From contig JACIYN010000027.1 of NCBI GenBank assembly GCA_014359885.1, forward strand, positions 120,960 through 184,959: a stretch of 64,000 bases of DNA, written 5' to 3'. Within the stretch, counting starts at the first letter, position 1. The number at the start of each line of letters is the position of its first letter. The notes under the pieces are model-generated. The model had not been told where the DNA came from. It did not search any database and was given only the letters and a program-made list of their open reading frames with translations. The stretch comes from Desulfacinum sp. Lineage in GTDB: Bacteria > Desulfobacterota > Syntrophobacteria > Syntrophobacterales > DSM-9756. Made by a program: the position numbers and the translations under genes. Shown piece after piece: positions 46,382 through 54,793 of this stretch.

Positions 46382-47356
46382 ATGCCGACCAAGACCTATC
46401 TTCAGGCCATCAACGAAGCCCTTCGGCAGGAAATGGAGCGGGATCCCGACGTCTTCATCATGGGCGAGGACGTGGGACCCTTCGGAGGATGTTTCGGCGT
46501 CACCAAAGGGCTTTATGAACAGTTCGGAGAAAAGCGGGTGAAGGATACGCCCATCACCGAAAGCGCCATCATCGGGGCCGCCACGGGAGCCGCCGCCGCC
46601 GGGCTTCGCCCCGTGTGCGAGATCATGTTCGTGGACTTCATCGGCGTCGCCCTGGACCAGCTCTTCAACCAGGCCGCCAAGATGCGCTACATGTTCGGCG
46701 GAAAGGCCAAGATCCCCATGGTGCTGCGCACTCCGCAGGGAGCCGGGATCGGGGCCGCCGCCCAGCATTCCCAGAGCCTTGAAGCCTGGTTCGCCCATGT
46801 CCCCGGCCTCAAGGTGGCCATGCCCGCCACACCCTACGACGCCAAGGGACTTCTCATCACGGCCATCCGGGACGACAACCCCGTGGTCTTCCTGGAACAC
46901 AAGCTTCTCTACGGGCTGGAAGGGGACGTTCCCGACGAGCCCTACACCGTGCCTTTCGGAAAGGCCCAGGTGCACCGGGAAGGGACGGACGTGACCCTCG
47001 TGGCCACGGCCAAGATGCTTCACACCTCCCTGGAGGCGGCGGACGTCCTCGCCAAGGACGGCATAAGTGCGGAGGTGATAGACCCGAGAACCCTGGTCCC
47101 CTTCGACACGGACACCATCGTGGAATCGGTCCAAAAGACCCACGCCTTGGTGGTGGTGCACGAGGCGGTGAAACACGCGGGATTCGGAGCGGAAATAGCG
47201 GCCCAGGTGGCGGAGCTGGCCTTCGACTACCTGGACGGCCCCATTGTGCGGGTGGCGGCTCCCTTCACGCCGGTGCCCTTCTCGCCTCCCCTGGAACAGG
47301 CCTTCCTCCCGGGCGTGGACGACGTGGTGAGCGCCGTGAAGAAGATCCGGGCGTAG
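46382..47356 (+). CDS. acoB: Acetoin dehydrogenase E1 beta subunit
   Basis: Beta subunit completing the E1 heterotetramer, 324 residues. Family stretches include MGEDVGPFGGCFGVTKGLYE, DTPITESAIIGAATGAAAAG and VVVHEAVKHAGFGAEIAAQV. The ATG at 46382 has AAGGAGACAGCC upstream and is preferred over an in-frame TTG. It ends the tight part of the aco operon. No dihydrolipoamide dehydrogenase (E3) follows. Confidence 0.9.
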   Translation: MPTKTYLQAINEALRQEMERDPDVFIMGEDVGPFGGCFGVTKGLYEQFGEKRVKDTPITESAIIGAATGAAAAGLRPVCEIMFVDFIGVALDQLFNQAAKMRYMFGGKAKIPMVLRTPQGAGIGAAAQHSQSLEAWFAHVPGLKVAMPATPYDAKGLLITAIRDDNPVVFLEHKLLYGLEGDVPDEPYTVPFGKAQVHREGTDVTLVATAKMLHTSLEAADVLAKDGISAEVIDPRTLVPFDTDTIVESVQKTHALVVVHEAVKHAGFGAEIAAQVAELAFDYLDGPIVRVAAPFTPVPFSPPLEQAFLPGVDDVVSAVKKIRA

Positions 47357-47434
47357 GAAGCTGCTGCCCCGCGTGATTGCTTCGATTTCTGCTCATTCAC
47401 ATCGAACGTGCCGTGGAACCTTCCATGCCCCGAG

Positions 47435-47466
<32 letters not shown>

Positions 47467-47599
47467 CCCTGGTGTTCCGAGCCGGGTTTCCTCCTTCGCC
47501 GGCGTATGTTGCACGGTACGAGATCATGGCATCGAGGGAGCGGAGGAATTCGCCCACTTTCGTAGGGGCGGGCTTTACGCCCCCCGTCAGAACTTCACG

Positions 47600-47747
47600 C
47601 TAGGAGCCTGTCCAAGAACGCCGCTACCCGTCACTCCCGCGCAAGCGGGAGTCCATAAGTTGCCGGAGATCCGGGATCCCCGCTTTCGCGGGGATGACTA
47701 ATGGGCGTTGAACGGTGCAAATCAATCGTTTTCAGACAGCCTCCTAG
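47600..47747 (+). repeat. REPIN/MITE-like element, copy D (short form)
   Basis: A 148-bp element with ends CTAGGAGCCTGTCC and GACAGCCTCCTAG and the two short-loop hairpins (GCAA and TTTC). It lies between acoB and acoX and does not reach either gene. Confidence 0.85.
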
Positions 47748-47845
47748 GAAAGAATCGCCCCTTTGCGAGCCGCGGGAATCAGGTCCGGTACCCGTGTGGG
47801 TTCCCGGCGGAGACGCCCGCAGGCCCGAAGACAAGGAGGATGCTC

Positions 47846-48832
47846 TTGGCGGCGGTGGGAATTGTGGCCAACCCGGTATCGGGAAAGGACATTCGACGGC
47901 TGGTGGCACACGGGAGCGTTTTCGACAACCAGGAAAAGGTGCGGATCGTCCGACGGATTCTCAAGGGACTGGAAGCCACGGGAACGGAGCAGGTCTTCTA
48001 CATGCCCGATTCCTATGCCATCGTGGGCCGGGCTCTGAGGGGATGCGCGGTGTCCATGGACGTGACCCCGGTACCCATGACCCTCACCGACAGCCAGGAC
48101 GACTCCACCACCGCGGCCGCCTGGATGGAGGCCAACGGAGTGGGCTGCATCGTGGTCCTGGGAGGCGACGGGACATGCCGCGCGGTGGTCAAGGGCACCC
48201 GCCGAATCCCGCTCCTTCCCATCTCCACGGGCACCAACAACGTCTTTCCCTCCTTCATGGAAGCCACCATCGCCGGTCTCACGGCGGGCCTGGCCGCACG
48301 CCGCCCCCATCAGGCGGAAGACCTGGGCTACCGAAGCTGCTGCCTGGAAATTCTTTCCGGAGACACGGTCTTGGATGCGGCCCTCGTGGATGTGGCCGTG
48401 CATGAGGGTTCCTTCATCGGGGCCCGGGCCGTCTGGGATGTGGACAAGTTGAGCCAGATCTTCCTTTCCCGGTGTCGCCCCGAATCCATCGGCCTTTCGG
48501 CCGTCGGAGGCCAGCTCATGACCATCGAACCCCAGGACCCCGTGGGGCTCCACATTCTCCTCGGAAAGGGCGCGAAGCGGGTTGCTGCAGCCATTGCCCC
48601 CGGGTTGTTCCGGCAAGTGCCCATTGGGAGTTACGAAACCATGGAGCCCCTCAAGGCCTACCCGGTGCTGTCGGACCGGTGCGTGCTGGCCTTGGACGGA
48701 GAGAGGGAAGTGGAGCTTACGCCCTCACGGCCCGTTCAGGTCCGCCTTTCCACCCAGGGTCCCGTGGTGGTGGACGCGGCCAAGGTCATGCGCCGCGCCC
48801 AGAAGGACGGCGTCTTTGTCTCCACCCACTGA
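47846..48832 (+). CDS. acoX: AcoX-like ATP-NAD kinase family protein
   Basis: A 328-residue protein of the acetoin-catabolism AcoX/NAD-kinase-like group: VGIVANPVSGKDIRRL at the start and GGDGTCRAVVKGTRRIPLLP with STGTNN, the nucleotide-binding core of NAD kinases. Its role in acetoin use is unproven. The TTG at 47846 is chosen because AAGGAGG lies 6 nt upstream; the ATG at 47840 directly abuts that motif. It is separated from acoB by two repeats and could have its own promoter. Confidence 0.88.
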   Translation: MAAVGIVANPVSGKDIRRLVAHGSVFDNQEKVRIVRRILKGLEATGTEQVFYMPDSYAIVGRALRGCAVSMDVTPVPMTLTDSQDDSTTAAAWMEANGVGCIVVLGGDGTCRAVVKGTRRIPLLPISTGTNNVFPSFMEATIAGLTAGLAARRPHQAEDLGYRSCCLEILSGDTVLDAALVDVAVHEGSFIGARAVWDVDKLSQIFLSRCRPESIGLSAVGGQLMTIEPQDPVGLHILLGKGAKRVAAAIAPGLFRQVPIGSYETMEPLKAYPVLSDRCVLALDGEREVELTPSRPVQVRLSTQGPVVVDAAKVMRRAQKDGVFVSTH

Positions 48833-48939
48833 GTCCCGCAAGAACTCAGCGGCCGGTCTTGCAGGGCGAGGAAGCGGCCTCTCCTCCCGTTCCCTTGCCT
48901 TGACGCACCGCCGACCGCGAGACACCAAACCCGGCTCAC

Positions 48940-48988
48940 GGATTAAGGATTAAGGATTAAGGATTAAGGATTAAGGATTAAGGATTGA
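48940..48988. repeat. Heptanucleotide tandem repeat (GGATTAA x6 plus GGATTGA)
   Basis: Six perfect GGATTAA units and a seventh GGATTGA end directly at the Shine-Dalgarno (GAGGAGG) of the DUF6506 gene. Such short tandem repeats change copy number by slippage and could alter promoter or ribosome-site spacing. Confidence 0.9.
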
Positions 48989-48999
48989 GGAGGAAAACC

Positions 49000-49311
49000 A
49001 TGGCGAACATCCTGAAAGCCGCGTTTATTTTCGTGGCACCCGAAGCGGATCCCCAGACCCACCGCCAGTGGGTCCAAACCCCCAAGGTGCATCTTTTGGT
49101 GGTCGGCGTGGGAAACTACCGGCAGGCGGCCCAGACCGCCAAGGATCTGGTGGAAAAGGAGGGTATAGGCGCCATTGAACTCTGCGGCGGCTTCGGCAAC
49201 AAGGGAACGGCCCTGGTGACGGAAGCCGTGGGCGGATCGGTTCCGGTGGGAGTGGTGCGTTTCGACATCCACCCGGGGCTGGGAAACGCCAGCGGCGACG
49301 CCTTCTTTTAG
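49000..49311 (+). CDS. DUF6506 family protein
   Basis: A 103-residue protein (AAFIFVAPEADPQTHRQWVQ, LLVVGVGNYRQAAQTAKDLV, IELCGGFGNKGTALVTEAVG) of the DUF6506 type, function unknown. The ATG at 49000 follows AGGAGG; a longer TTG start would read the repeat. Its TAG stop (49309-49311) lies in a REPIN-type terminal repeat. Confidence 0.8.
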   Translation: MANILKAAFIFVAPEADPQTHRQWVQTPKVHLLVVGVGNYRQAAQTAKDLVEKEGIGAIELCGGFGNKGTALVTEAVGGSVPVGVVRFDIHPGLGNASGDAFF

Positions 49312-49366
49312 GAGCTTGTCGGAGGACGCCGTTTTCCTGGGAGCGCGGGCGTCCCGCCCGCTTATC
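49309..49366. repeat. Half REPIN end plus GCGGGCG hairpin module
   Basis: TAGGAGCTTGTCGGAGG is the terminal repeat alone, followed by TTTTCCTGGGAGCGCGGGCG and its inverted partner CGCCCGC. The same pairing is seen at 18650-18719. It supplies the stop codon of the DUF6506 gene. Confidence 0.7.
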
Positions 49367-49471
49367 GCGCGAGCCGAACCCCCGCGCCCCTCTTTCATGG
49401 GCATGGTCCTGACGGGCGGTGATCAACCCCGCCCGTACATGAACCCACGGATTTCAGGGAGGGGGGCCGGA

Positions 49472-49798
49472 TTATTCAAAAAGATCTTCCAGGGCCTCGA
49501 AGACGTACTTCAGGTACATGAGCTTGGGCGATCCCCCCATGGCCACCGCCATCAGGGCCGCCTGCAGGATCTCCTCACGCGTGGCCCCCGCCGCCGCAGC
49601 CCCTTCCACATGGATGGCGATACACATCTCGCACTGGGACATCACGGAACAGCCCACCAGGATCAGCTCCTTGTCCCGAGGGCTCAGCCCCCCCTTTTCC
49701 GACATGGACTTGGTGAACTCCAGGTACTTCTCGTAGACTTCCGGAATGTGCTTCTGGATGTAGGCGAATGCCTCGGTGGCTTTCTCCGCTGCGTTCAT
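49472..49798 (-). CDS. Carboxymuconolactone decarboxylase/AhpD-like protein
   Basis: A 108-residue helical protein of the CMD/AhpD family. The redox motif is CEMC followed three residues on by His (CEMCIAIHVEGA), typical of peroxidatic AhpD-like proteins, within the pattern LSPRDKELILVGCSV. It may reduce peroxides or act as a thiol redox partner. It is convergent with the DUF6506 gene and precedes lplA's end on the same strand. Confidence 0.88.
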   Translation of the reverse strand: MNAAEKATEAFAYIQKHIPEVYEKYLEFTKSMSEKGGLSPRDKELILVGCSVMSQCEMCIAIHVEGAAAAGATREEILQAALMAVAMGGSPKLMYLKYVFEALEDLFE

Positions 49799-49997
49799 GG
49801 TTTCTCTCCTCGCTCTTACGTGATCCGCCCGTGTCTAGACGCCGCGACGTCCCTCCATTCCCACTCTCCCGGATCCTGTTGAGCAAAGACCGTGCAAGGC
49901 CCCACCCGCCCACCTTGGCCCGATCCGCCGCGCTGCATGTTCACTTTTCGAACAGGCGCCCCACGTCCCTTGTTCACTTCTGGAACGGCACCCACCC

Positions 49998-50972
49998 CTA
50001 CAGCAGTCGCCACAGGAAAAATTCCGGATCCGGGGAGTTCCCCACGGGATGTTTGAGTCGGCCGGCCAATCGCCCGCGAAGTGATGCGGGATCGTGGGGG
50101 CACCCCTCGAGAAGCCCGCTCAGGCCGCCGTTGGCCGAAACGGGCGTCCCCGCCTGCACGTGGGCCTCCTGGATGATCCCCCGCACCACCTTGAGGCGCA
50201 CCTCGCAAGGCTCCCCGCCATGGGACCGGGCATTTTGGAATTCATAAGGGGGAGACGTCCCGTAGGTCCACCGCCATCCGGCATACTTCGCCCCCGCAAG
50301 GTCGTGGATTCGGCGCCTATCCTCACGAGACAGCGCCACCGTCCTGAACCCCAGCCGCCTTCTCATGAAAATCCACAGGTTTTCCATGAAGGTTTCCACG
50401 GTCATGTCCGAGACCAGGTGGGGGCGTATATTGGTCACCCGGCGCCGCACGGACTTCACGCCCCCATGCCGGTATTTTTCGGGTTTTCCCGCCAGAGCCT
50501 TCCCAAGGGCTTCCAGGTCCGTGTCGAAAAGCAACGTGCCGTGGTAAAGATGTCGATCCCCGGTGGCGTACTGCGCGTTCCCGGAGATCTTGAGGCCTCC
50601 CAGGCTGATGTCGCTCTTTCCGTCGGGGCGGACCGGCAGGCCCAGGGATGTCAGAAAGGCCAGCACCGGTTGGCACAGGCGCTCGTAATCGAGCCAGGGA
50701 CCGGATCGCCGAGTGCGAAGGAAGCTGAAATTCACGTTCCCGAGGTCATGATAGACCGCGCCACCCCCGCTCTGCCGGCGAACCAGGACCGTTCCGGTTT
50801 CCAGAAGGAACCGGTGGTCCACTTCCGCGTGGGGGATCTGGTTCCGGCCGAAAACCACGGCGGGACGGTTCCTCCAAAGCAGGAAACAGTCTTCCCGGAC
50901 GTTGCGCAACAGGTACTCCTCGGCCGCCAGGTTCCAGGCGGCATCGGTGGATTCCAGCCACACGCCGATCAT
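49998..50972 (-). CDS. lplA: Lipoate--protein ligase A family protein
   Basis: A 324-residue enzyme that attaches lipoate or octanoate to lipoyl domains such as those of AcoC. Family motifs: RNRPAVVFGRNQIPHAEVD, VRRQSGGGAVYHDLGNVNFS (RRxSGGGAVYHD), and KISGNAQYATGDRHLYHGTL with the catalytic Lys. The C-terminal accessory part (about 240-320) may allow adenylation. ATG at 50972 follows GGAGGAG at about 13 nt. It lies about 3.6 kb from acoB and could serve that complex. Confidence 0.92.
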   Translation of the reverse strand: MIGVWLESTDAAWNLAAEEYLLRNVREDCFLLWRNRPAVVFGRNQIPHAEVDHRFLLETGTVLVRRQSGGGAVYHDLGNVNFSFLRTRRSGPWLDYERLCQPVLAFLTSLGLPVRPDGKSDISLGGLKISGNAQYATGDRHLYHGTLLFDTDLEALGKALAGKPEKYRHGGVKSVRRRVTNIRPHLVSDMTVETFMENLWIFMRRRLGFRTVALSREDRRRIHDLAGAKYAGWRWTYGTSPPYEFQNARSHGGEPCEVRLKVVRGIIQEAHVQAGTPVSANGGLSGLLEGCPHDPASLRGRLAGRLKHPVGNSPDPEFFLWRLL

Positions 50973-51108
50973 GGAATGTGCGTCTCCTCCTTTCCGGACA
51001 TGAGAAATCCCGGCCGCACCACTGGAAGCTTGTCCGAAAACGTCGCAGATGATCGCCTTTCCCGTAGCGCAGCCCTTCACGGTTAGGGGCGCCTACCCGG
51101 ACGTCGGA

Positions 51109-51278
51109 TAGGAGGCTGTCCGAAAACTCCGCCACCCGTCACTTCCGCGCAAGCGGAAGTCCATAACTTAGTGGAAATTCTGGATCCCCGCTCCCCGTTC
51201 AAGCCGGGGACAAGCTTCGCGGGGATGACGAATGGGCGGTGGACAAAGCAAGTCTGCCGTTCTCAGACACGCTCCTAG
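51109..51278 (+). repeat. REPIN/MITE-like element, copy E (long form)
   Basis: Ends TAGGAGGCTGTCCGA and CAGACACGCTCCTAG. The first hairpin reads ACTTCCGC/GCGGAAGT around GCAA: both arms have changed together compared with copy A. The second hairpin ATCCCCGC/GCGGGGAT has a loop enlarged by about 23 nt with its own inner stem. A further half end (AAGCTTGTCCGAAAACG) lies at about 51027-51043. Confidence 0.82.
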
Positions 51279-51337
51279 GCAGGGTTTTAAGCCGATCAAG
51301 AGGTGTGCCAGAGAAAGGAAGGGTGGATAGTGGAAGC

Positions 51338-51790
51338 TCATTTCAGGAAAAGGCGGCGGACGGATTCCCGCTCCTGCGGCGTGAGCCGATCCCAGTTGCG
51401 CAGGCTTTCCTCCACCCGCTTCTTCTGCTCCGGGGTCAGGCGCTCCCATTGCCGGTAGCGTTTTTCGTAAAGCTGCCGCTCCTGGGGCGGCAGGTTCTTG
51501 TATTTTTCGTAGCGTTTCCGGATTCTCTGTTTTTCCTCGGGCGACAAAGACTCCCACTCTCGGTAGCGGTCCCGCCATGCGCCCCGGTCCGCCCCATAGC
51601 CCGCTGCGCTCCTCCCGTCCGACGCGTCTTTCTTGGCCAGGACGGCCCCGGAAGGAAGCTCGGAAACATGTCCCCGGGCATGGCCGGCCGGAAAGGGGGC
51701 CGCATGGGCTCCGAGGCCGAAGCCCGCCATCCACACGAGGAAAACTCCCCACAGGAGGATCCTGGAAAGAAACCTTCGCGGGTCACGCAT
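51338..51790 (-). CDS. Exported DUF3106-family protein
   Basis: A 150-residue protein with a signal peptide (about 1-30; LLWGVFLVWMAGFGLGAHA) and repeated basic helices with the pattern W..L(S/T)PEE(K/Q)(Q/K)R: YREWESLSPEEKQRIRKRYE, YRQWERLTPEQKKRVEESLR, LRNWDRLTPQERESVRRLFL. It overlaps the anti-sigma gene by 8 bp, so it belongs to the sigma/anti-sigma operon. DUF3106 proteins often follow such pairs; function unknown. Confidence 0.85.
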   Translation of the reverse strand: MRDPRRFLSRILLWGVFLVWMAGFGLGAHAAPFPAGHARGHVSELPSGAVLAKKDASDGRSAAGYGADRGAWRDRYREWESLSPEEKQRIRKRYEKYKNLPPQERQLYEKRYRQWERLTPEQKKRVEESLRNWDRLTPQERESVRRLFLK

Positions 51791-52370
51791 GGCCCGTCTT
51801 CCTTTCGTTCCGTTGGCGGAATCCCTGCCGGGACCCCGGAACACTTCGGGATTCCCCCTTGTCGCGTTCTCCGTCCACTGAGCGAACGAGCTTTTCAATG
51901 GTTTCCAGATCCCGCAAAAGATCCAGGCGCTCGATCAACTCCCTTTCTTCCGGCGGCAACACCCGCTCCTGCGCGGTCCGGATGGCAACCGGACGCATCG
52001 TTTCCGAGTGATGCCACAGCACCCCGCCCAGGAAAAGCAGAAGGGCCAAGGCGCAGGCGGCGGCCGCCGCCCACACGCGACCGCCCCGTCCGAGGGAAAC
52101 TCCCGCGCGGCTTTTGCGACCGGCGTCGCTCCCTTCTTCTTCCAGGCGGCGAAGCAGCCGTGCCACCGCCCATGCCGCCTCCCGGGGAGAAGGCGAAGGC
52201 ACACTCCCCGCTTGGGTCACTTCCTGGAGAAAATCCTTCCACGATTCCAATTCATTGCGGCACGACGGGCAGCCGAGCAGATGGTCCGCAAAGGCCCTGC
52301 GCTCCCCCGGATCCAATGCGCCCGCCGCATAGAGTGCGGCCGCGTCCCTGAACTTCCTGCATCCTGCCAT
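51783..52370 (-). CDS. Membrane anti-sigma factor (zinc-finger type)
   Basis: A 195-residue protein. The N-terminal zinc-binding anti-sigma domain has the motif HLLGCPSC (HxxxCxxC) and an upstream Cys/His region (GCRKFRDAAALYAAGAL). A membrane helix lies near residues 100-120 (VWAAAAACALALLLFLGGVL) and a charged helical tail follows, presumably outside. It lies 10 bp after the ECF sigma gene and should hold that sigma factor inactive. The ATG at 52370 is preferred over 52397, which would overlap the sigma gene. Confidence 0.88.
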   Translation of the reverse strand: MAGCRKFRDAAALYAAGALDPGERRAFADHLLGCPSCRNELESWKDFLQEVTQAGSVPSPSPREAAWAVARLLRRLEEEGSDAGRKSRAGVSLGRGGRVWAAAAACALALLLFLGGVLWHHSETMRPVAIRTAQERVLPPEERELIERLDLLRDLETIEKLVRSVDGERDKGESRSVPGSRQGFRQRNERKTGHA

Positions 52371-52380
52371 GGCACCGCCC

Positions 52381-53043
52381 CTAACGATCCTCGCCATAAT
52401 CCCGAAGCTGCCTTCGCATGGTTTGCATGGCCCGCACCAGGTGCGTCTTCACCGTTCCCAAAGCCATGCCGGTCACCTCTGCAATTTCCTGCAGGGTCAT
52501 CTCTTCAAAAACCTTCAGGACGAAGACCGTCCTTTGCCGTTCCGAAAGCGATCGCAGCGCACGGAGCACGTCCCGCTGCAGGCCCATGTGGGCAACGGCC
52601 GCAGCACTGGACGTCCCGGACCAAGCGAAACCGCCCTCCGTTTCACCGGATCCTTCCGCCGCGTTCGAGTTTTCCGTCGGCCACCACTTCAGCAGGGAAA
52701 AGCGTCTCTTCTTTTTACGCCGTTCCATCAGGCAGGTGTTCACCACGATCCTGTAGAGCCAGGTGCTGAAAGCGGAACGCTCCTCGAATTGGCCGATCCG
52801 GCGAAAGACGTTGAGCATGGCTTCCTGCGCCGCTTCCTCGGCGGCTCCCCGGTCGAAGTCGCACAGCCGAAAAGCCGTGGCCAAAACCCGGGGGTAATAC
52901 AACGCCATGAGGCGTTCCATGGCGTCCCGGTCTCCTCCCCGCGCACGCCGTACCAGTTCCCGGTCGTCCGTAGAAGGGGCTCCGGCGTCGGATTCCACGC
53001 CCGCTTCCCCTTTCGCATCGGCCCTTCCCGCCACTCGGCTCAT
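52381..53043 (-). CDS. ECF RNA polymerase sigma factor (sigma-24 type)
   Basis: A 220-residue extracytoplasmic-function sigma factor. Region 2 spans LYYPRVLATAFRLCDFDRGA to FSTWLYRIVVNTCLM (about 50-115) and region 4 spans LSERQRTVFVLKVFEEMTLQ to GTVKTHLVRAMQTMRRQL (about 165-210). The linker holds an unusual basic insertion (ERRKKKRRFSLLKWW). ATG at 53043 follows GGGGAAGG; a TTG at 53073 is possible. It is co-transcribed with its anti-sigma and a DUF3106 gene. Confidence 0.92.
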   Translation of the reverse strand: MSRVAGRADAKGEAGVESDAGAPSTDDRELVRRARGGDRDAMERLMALYYPRVLATAFRLCDFDRGAAEEAAQEAMLNVFRRIGQFEERSAFSTWLYRIVVNTCLMERRKKKRRFSLLKWWPTENSNAAEGSGETEGGFAWSGTSSAAAVAHMGLQRDVLRALRSLSERQRTVFVLKVFEEMTLQEIAEVTGMALGTVKTHLVRAMQTMRRQLRDYGEDR

Positions 53044-53114
53044 TGCCTTCCCCGTTTCGGCATCCCCGGCCAAGGCGCCCCCTCACCCTTTGCAACCGCA
53101 AGCTACAGACTGCT

Positions 53115-53459
53115 TCAATCATGGGAACGGAAGATCACGGTCAAGCCCGGGCTGTGGATGGCGGCCCCCACGAAATAGTGGTCGCCGTCCCGATGATAAC
53201 GCCGTTCATGGGTCCGATACCAGCTCTTGTATTGCACTTTCTGATGCGCACGACAGCCCGATCGCCACGCATTCGGGTACCAGCAACGGACATGCTTGTG
53301 GTACACGCGGCAGGAATCACAGACGACCACCACAGGGCCTCGGCCCCGCACCACAGGATCCTTTCCGTAGACCCGCACCCAATCCGCCTGAGCCGCCACC
53401 GGGGCCGCCAGGAGTCCCACCCACAAAACCACCATTCCCATCAGAGTCTTCGTCTTCAT
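53115..53459 (-). CDS. Small exported Cys- and aromatic-rich protein, unknown
   Basis: A 114-residue protein with a clear signal peptide (MKTKTLMGMVVLWVGLLAAP, cleaved after AQA near residue 25). The mature part is basic, with Cys48, Cys51, Cys59 and Cys69 (VVCDSCRVYHKHVRCWYPN) and many His, Tyr and Trp. GGAGG precedes the ATG. It lies 71 bp upstream of the ECF sigma gene on the same strand and may be a periplasmic sensor or target of that system. Confidence 0.8.
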   Translation of the reverse strand: MKTKTLMGMVVLWVGLLAAPVAAQADWVRVYGKDPVVRGRGPVVVVCDSCRVYHKHVRCWYPNAWRSGCRAHQKVQYKSWYRTHERRYHRDGDHYFVGAAIHSPGLTVIFRSHD

Positions 53460-53717
53460 GATTCACCTCCCGGTTTTTCGGGTTCCTGTGCCGGTTTTCA
53501 ATCCCAACCTGTTTGATCCATTGGATGCCGGAAGTGCCCCGCTTGGATGACAACAGAAGGAATCCAGTTTGCGAGTGAAGGGAGATGCTGGGTTAGCGGG
53601 ATGGAAAACCGCCCATGAACGCCCATGGACGCAAATGGGTTGTGTGGTAAAGGGCGTAAGAAGGAAGGGGGTTTCCTTTTTCCCTGCTCTGCGCTATAGG
53701 GGAGGCTTCCCATCAAA
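53460..53717. other. Intergenic region between divergent genes
   Basis: Contains a family-T repeat (53603-53640, ACCGCCCATGAACGCCCATG). A TATAGG near 53692 is a poor -10 candidate for azlC. Nothing else recognised. Confidence 0.5.
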
Positions 53718-54482
53718 ATGGAGACCCAAGTGACCACCGAACTTTCAACAAGGTCCCAACGCCCCTCCGGGCTTTATTCCGCCCGCCTCGACCACGTGGC
53801 CGCGGGCTTTACGGCGAACCTTCCCGTGGCGGCCAGCGTGGCCGCCTACGGCAGCGTCCTGGGGGTTCTGGCCGTCCAGAAGGGCATCACCTGGCTTCAG
53901 TTGCTGGTGATGAATCTCAGCGTCTTTGCCGGATCGGCCCAGTTCGTCCTGGTGGACATGTGGGTCCCGCCCCTTCCCATCGCGGAGATGACCTTGGCCG
54001 TGCTGGCCATCAACCTGCGTTACCTGTTGATCGGCGCCTCCCTGGAACCCCTTTTCCGTGGCGCATCTTTTTGGCACAAGGCCACCCGCATGCATCTGGT
54101 GGCCGACGAAAACTGGGCAGTCGCCATGGCGGCTCGACGCCGGAACGGGTCCGTCTCCACGGGCTTCCTTCTGGGAGGCGGGCTGTGCGTCGTGACGGCC
54201 TGGTGCCTGGGAACCCTTTCCGGCCATTTGCTGGGAGCCGCCGTCGACGATCCGGCCGTCTACGCTTTGGACTTCGCCTTCGTGGCCGTCTTCACGGCTC
54301 TGGCCATGTCCCTTTGGCGCGGCCGCATGGATCTCATCCCCTGGGTGGCCGCGGCCGGCATGGCCGTGGTGGTGGAACGCCTCATTCCCGGCAAGTGGTA
54401 CATCCTTTGCGGCGCCCTGGCGGGATCGCTTTGCGCCGCTTGGAAGCGGGACGGAAAATCAGGGCAGGGAGCGGCGTCGTGA
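53718..54482 (+). CDS. azlC: AzlC-family branched-chain amino acid exporter subunit
   Basis: Large subunit of an AzlCD-type amino acid exporter, 254 residues with about six or more membrane segments (AAYGSVLGVLAVQ, GSAQFVLVDMW, LAVLAINLRYLLIGASLEP). The GxAQF and AINLRY motifs are family hallmarks. Its stop overlaps azlD. GGGGAGG lies upstream of the ATG. Confidence 0.92.
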   Translation: METQVTTELSTRSQRPSGLYSARLDHVAAGFTANLPVAASVAAYGSVLGVLAVQKGITWLQLLVMNLSVFAGSAQFVLVDMWVPPLPIAEMTLAVLAINLRYLLIGASLEPLFRGASFWHKATRMHLVADENWAVAMAARRRNGSVSTGFLLGGGLCVVTAWCLGTLSGHLLGAAVDDPAVYALDFAFVAVFTALAMSLWRGRMDLIPWVAAAGMAVVVERLIPGKWYILCGALAGSLCAAWKRDGKSGQGAAS

Positions 54483-54793
54483 TGTGGGGATCGCAGGAGA
54501 GCCAGGCTTATGCAGCCATAGCCGCTGCGGCGCTGGTCACCTACGCCCTCCGCCTGGGGGGGCTTCTCCTTTCCAGCAAGCTTCCGGACAAGGGAAGATT
54601 TCGCGTTTTCATGGACGCCCTTCCCGGTACCCTTCTGGTTTCACTAGTGGCTCCGGGAATCCTGGCCGCCGGGGCGTGGGGCATGGCGGCAGCCGCCTGC
54701 ACCGCCGCCGTGGCACTCAAGTCAAGAAACGTCTTTCTGGCGATGCTCATCGGAATGGCCATCGTGGCGGCCGGCCGGCACTTGGCGGGATGA
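54482..54793 (+). CDS. azlD: AzlD-family small subunit
   Basis: A 103-residue membrane protein with about three to four helices (YAAIAAAALVTYALRLGGLL, LLVSLVAPGILAAGA, VFLAMLIGMAIVAAGRHL), partner of AzlC. ATG at 54482 overlaps the azlC TGA by one base; a GTG at 54479 is possible. Confidence 0.92.
   Translation: MWGSQESQAYAAIAAAALVTYALRLGGLLLSSKLPDKGRFRVFMDALPGTLLVSLVAPGILAAGAWGMAAAACTAAVALKSRNVFLAMLIGMAIVAAGRHLAG

Noticed and set aside
44855..47176. 773-codon minus-strand frame opposite acoC-acoB
   Set aside because: Shadow of the aco operon; His/Gly/Val-rich composition, no domain.
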